From: Chitinophaga filiformis
Lineage (GTDB): Bacteria > Bacteroidota > Bacteroidia > Chitinophagales > Chitinophagaceae
Direction of reading: 5' to 3'
Assembly (NCBI RefSeq): GCF_023100805.1
Contig: NZ_CP095855.1
Coordinates: 7,853,001-7,917,000 of the forward strand
Length of the DNA stretch: 64,000 nucleotides
Shown here: positions 61,764 through 64,000 of the stretch, in pieces
How positions within the stretch are numbered: the stretch's first letter is position 1
How the letters are laid out: every line of letters begins with the position of its first letter
Notes under the pieces: generated by a model
Told to the model about the DNA's origin: nothing
Seen by the model: the letters and a program-made list of their open reading frames with translations, nothing else
Databases searched by the model: none
Translations under genes and position numbers: made by a program

Positions 61764-62531
61764 TTAAGCTCCTCCCAGCTTGCATTTATGGAGTACCTCC
61801 CAGGAGGTACCATTATGCCGGAGCAGGTACAGGTTGCGCACCTGGAAGGCAGCATCGAAGGGGCGGTGCCGGTATTCTTCCATAGCCAGCTCAAATTCAA
61901 GGTCGGACAGGTCACGGAATGCCAGGGACACATGCGGATTAAATCCATGGCGGGCCAGCATATGGCTGAACCCGAATTCCTTCCTGAGAAATTCCATCAT
62001 CTGCTGGTGCAGATGTACGATTCCCTCATTCTTTTCAACGTTGATATACAATACTTTCCGTTTGGTAAACGAGAAGCCTCCAAAACCGCTTAGTTTTATT
62101 TCAAAAGGCTGCATGGAAGCGGCAAAAGTCGTCAAGCCCGGACATAAAGCCTTTTCCAGTGAGGGACTGGCTGTAAAAGGCACCTGCATAGTAATATGCG
62201 GCAGCACCCTGAGTGCCCTGCGGGCATCATATTTTTCTGCAAACTCCTGTTTCAGCCGAATGATCTCCCTGCCAATTTCAGCATTAGGGAGCAGCGCTAT
62301 AAAATAGATCTTGCTTTCTTCCTTTGGCGGTTTAATACGAGGGGGGAAGCGGGATCCGTTTTGGGGGCGGGAAGCACGGTACTGATTCCCGTTGTGTCTT
62401 TGTGTGCGGTGATTACGCTCATCACTCTCATGACGACTGCCATTGCCCTGTTGCCGGTAGCGTGGCTGGTCATTTCTGCCGTAAGTCATTGTTTTGGTGG
62501 TTATGGGGTTTGGATATTTGCTTGTCGTCAC
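61764..62531 (-). CDS. 2H-phosphoesterase (2'-5' RNA ligase-like) with disordered N-terminus
   Basis: The product of up to 255 residues has two HxT/S motifs, LPHITMQVPF (H112, T114) and NPHVSLAF (H200, S202), in the LigT-type 2H fold. Members hydrolyse 2',3'-cyclic phosphates or 2'-5' linkages, or ligate tRNA halves in vitro. The first 70 residues are rich in Arg, Asn, Gln and Gly (for example RYRQQGNGSRHESDERN) and are probably disordered and RNA-binding (inference). The GTG start at 62531 overlaps the stop codon of the response regulator by four bases; an ATG at 62489 would start at MTYGRNDQ. Confidence 0.87.
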   Translation of the reverse strand: MTTSKYPNPITTKTMTYGRNDQPRYRQQGNGSRHESDERNHRTQRHNGNQYRASRPQNGSRFPPRIKPPKEESKIYFIALLPNAEIGREIIRLKQEFAEKYDARRALRVLPHITMQVPFTASPSLEKALCPGLTTFAASMQPFEIKLSGFGGFSFTKRKVLYINVEKNEGIVHLHQQMMEFLRKEFGFSHMLARHGFNPHVSLAFRDLSDLEFELAMEEYRHRPFDAAFQVRNLYLLRHNGTSWEVLHKCKLGGA

Positions 62532-63283
62532 CCTTGATTATCTGTATCTGCTGACGTAGACCCGTCTTTTTTGTCTTTGCTGCTTTCGAGGATGTTTAAC
62601 CGGATACCCACATTATGTAATGTTTCGAGGGCTATCCCGGGCTGCATTTTAAAGTGCTTGCGTAAGCGGGTAATGAATACGTCCATACTTCTGCTGGAAA
62701 AGAAACTACTGTTTCCCCAGACTTTCAGCAGGATCTCATCCCGCTTTACCAGTTTATTGCTGTTCTCGACCAGGTACCGCAGTACTTTTGCCTCTTTCTT
62801 GGTGAGGGTGGCAAAAGCCTCTCCCCCGGTCTTTCGGAGTTCTTTTTCTTCATAGTTAAACCTCACATCATCGCCCAGTTTATAGATACCATCTCCCGGC
62901 ACATCTTTGGGCAGCGTCCTGCGCAGGAATACCCTTATCCTCATGATCAACTCGCGCATGCTGAAGGGCTTCACCAGAAAATCGTCCCCGCCTATGCGGA
63001 AACCATGGAGCCGGTCTTCATCGGCCGATTTTGCAGAAACAAAGAGGATCGGTATCATACCGTTCTTTTTACGGATATCCTGCGCCAGCGTAAAACCGTC
63101 TTTTTTGGGCATCATCACGTCCAGTATGCAAAGGTCGAAATCGTCTCTTTGGAACTTCTTCCAGGCTACTTCACCGTCGAAACAGAGTACCACCTGGTAT
63201 CCTGAGGCTTCCAGCTGCTTTTTAATGATATTACCGTATTGATAATCATCTTCTGCAAGGAGAATTTGTACATTACCTACCAT
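62528..63283 (-). CDS. OmpR-family response regulator
   Basis: The 251-residue protein has a receiver domain with the acidic pocket E11, D12, D13 and phospho-acceptor D55 (LCILDVMMPKKDG), and the signalling Lys in FLVKPFSM. A winged-helix DNA-binding domain follows (LTKKEAKVLRYLVENSNKLVKRDEILLKVWG, then RSMDVFITRLRKHF). The pattern resembles RprY of Bacteroides. No histidine kinase gene lies next to it. It is coupled by overlap to the 2H-phosphoesterase gene. Confidence 0.93.
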   Translation of the reverse strand: MVGNVQILLAEDDYQYGNIIKKQLEASGYQVVLCFDGEVAWKKFQRDDFDLCILDVMMPKKDGFTLAQDIRKKNGMIPILFVSAKSADEDRLHGFRIGGDDFLVKPFSMRELIMRIRVFLRRTLPKDVPGDGIYKLGDDVRFNYEEKELRKTGGEAFATLTKKEAKVLRYLVENSNKLVKRDEILLKVWGNSSFFSSRSMDVFITRLRKHFKMQPGIALETLHNVGIRLNILESSKDKKDGSTSADTDNQG

Positions 63284-63484
63284 GCGTTAAGTTTTATACC
63301 CGGTTCAATTGTTGTTAACACACAATGTCATTCCATGACTCTGCTACAATATTGACGAATAAACTTCTCATTTTAGTTAATGATTAGTTATTGAAGAAAA
63401 TTTTCTTGATTTGCCATGCTTAGGATCAAATTGAAATTGAACGGATTGGGTTATTCATAGATCTGTTTACACATTTAAATAGAC

Positions 63485-63529
63485 AACAAAAAAAATGGCC
63501 GCCTGTTCAAAGGCAGCCATTTTTTTTGT
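63485..63529 (-). terminator. Terminator of the alpha-L-fucosidase gene
   Basis: A stem of about 15 bp (AACAAAAAAAATGGC with GCCATTTTTTTTGTT, plus an inner GCCT/AGGC pair) has a short loop and a T-run on the minus strand. It lies 45 bases after the stop codon of the fucosidase gene. Confidence 0.9.
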
Positions 63530-63574
63530 TCACAGCTTATGCAGACTGTTATAATTTCATTTACAGGTCATTGT

Positions 63575-64000
63575 TTATGATGCTACCGCAGAGAGCTGTA
63601 TAGCAACCGCATGCTGCCAGGCTTTCTGCTGTACAGCAGCAGGGATCGTGATCTGAGTACCTGTGGCAGTAGCCTTCCAGGAGATCTTTTCCTTTGCACC
63701 CAGCACAGTCACCTTTGCGCCTTTTGCTGGTTTCAGACCTTCAAATGTTACCAGGGCCGGCAGCTTTTCACCTTCATCCAGCAGGTAAATGGCATATACA
63801 TTACCATTCCTTTTGCGGGTAAAACATACTTTCCCATCCTTATAAGGCGCTATCGAACGGGTGCCATAGATGGCATCTCCATTGATCTTCATCCACTCTC
63901 CTATGGCTGCCATGGTGGTATAAGCCTCGTCATGCAACTGGCCATCAGGGCCCGGACCTACATTCAGCAGGTAGTTACCGCCTTTGGCTACGATGTCCAC
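63575..64000 (-). CDS. GH29 alpha-L-fucosidase, C-terminal part
   Basis: The gene continues beyond base 64000, so only the last 141 residues are seen. VAKGGNYLLNVGPGPDGQ is the conserved end of the GH29 catalytic barrel, followed by IGEWMKINGDAIYGTRSI, another GH29 hallmark. A C-terminal beta-sandwich domain follows (KVCFTRKRNGNVYAIYLLDEGEKLP). The enzyme removes alpha-linked L-fucose from glycans and is presumably secreted or periplasmic; the signal peptide is out of the window. The GTG at the window edge is internal and not the start. Confidence 0.9.
   Translation of the reverse strand: MDIVAKGGNYLLNVGPGPDGQLHDEAYTTMAAIGEWMKINGDAIYGTRSIAPYKDGKVCFTRKRNGNVYAIYLLDEGEKLPALVTFEGLKPAKGAKVTVLGAKEKISWKATATGTQITIPAAVQQKAWQHAVAIQLSAVAS

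Overview
The window is a contiguous piece of a Bacteroidota chromosome, most likely family Chitinophagaceae and probably Chitinophaga or a close relative. Signs of this are a type IX secretion tail on the first protein, a SusC/SusD pair controlled by an ECF sigma factor and a FecR-type anti-sigma factor, the Bacteroidota promoter signature (TTTG, 19 bp, TAnnTTTG) before rpsF and nuoA, weak Shine-Dalgarno use, and families nearly confined to the phylum. No rRNA, tRNA, CRISPR array, phage or insertion sequence was found. Genus and species are inferences.

Layout. 1-1041: the end of a secreted endonuclease/exonuclease/phosphatase protein. 1169-1293: a large imperfect inverted repeat before the rpsF-rpsR-rplI operon (1458-2591). 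2676-3953: two small exported proteins. 3957-8045 (minus): an apparent D-amino-acid utilisation operon with a GntP/DsdX-type permease, a Rid protein, a D-threonine aldolase/D-serine dehydratase-type PLP enzyme and an M19 dipeptidase; an ABC-type permease lies upstream. 9405-11543 (plus): a LacI-type regulator and a sugar-kinase-like protein. 11620-24882 (minus): the complete nuoA-N operon for respiratory complex I, with the short NuoG form. 25044-28008 (minus): a TPR protein, a PstS-like lipoprotein and a small membrane protein. 28413-30227 (plus): a low-molecular-weight protein tyrosine phosphatase and hisS. 30400-38391 (minus): DsbD, a stand-alone DsbD-alpha-like protein, purQ, a membrane protein, a lipoprotein, a TPR protein, an alkyladenine DNA glycosylase and an unknown protein. 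A two-copy hairpin-rich repeat lies at 34961-35170.

38480-53139 (minus) is the most distinctive region. It reads as a self-regulated peptide-utilisation locus: ECF sigma factor, FecR anti-sigma factor, SusC with an STN signalling domain, SusD, a surface lipoprotein, then two paralogous secreted M14 zinc carboxypeptidases flanking a secreted M20 amidohydrolase. The enzyme genes are joined by start/stop overlaps. It is organised like a polysaccharide utilisation locus but carries peptidases instead of glycoside hydrolases.

53397-64000: an exported unknown protein with a Tyr/Pro/Asn-rich insert, a TIGR01777 epimerase, pabB, an Asp/Lys-rich AT-hook-like protein, purA, a bifunctional (p)ppGpp synthetase/hydrolase, a 2H-phosphoesterase coupled to an OmpR-type response regulator, and the end of a GH29 alpha-L-fucosidase that runs off the window.

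No database search was possible. Family calls rest on motifs, length and context.
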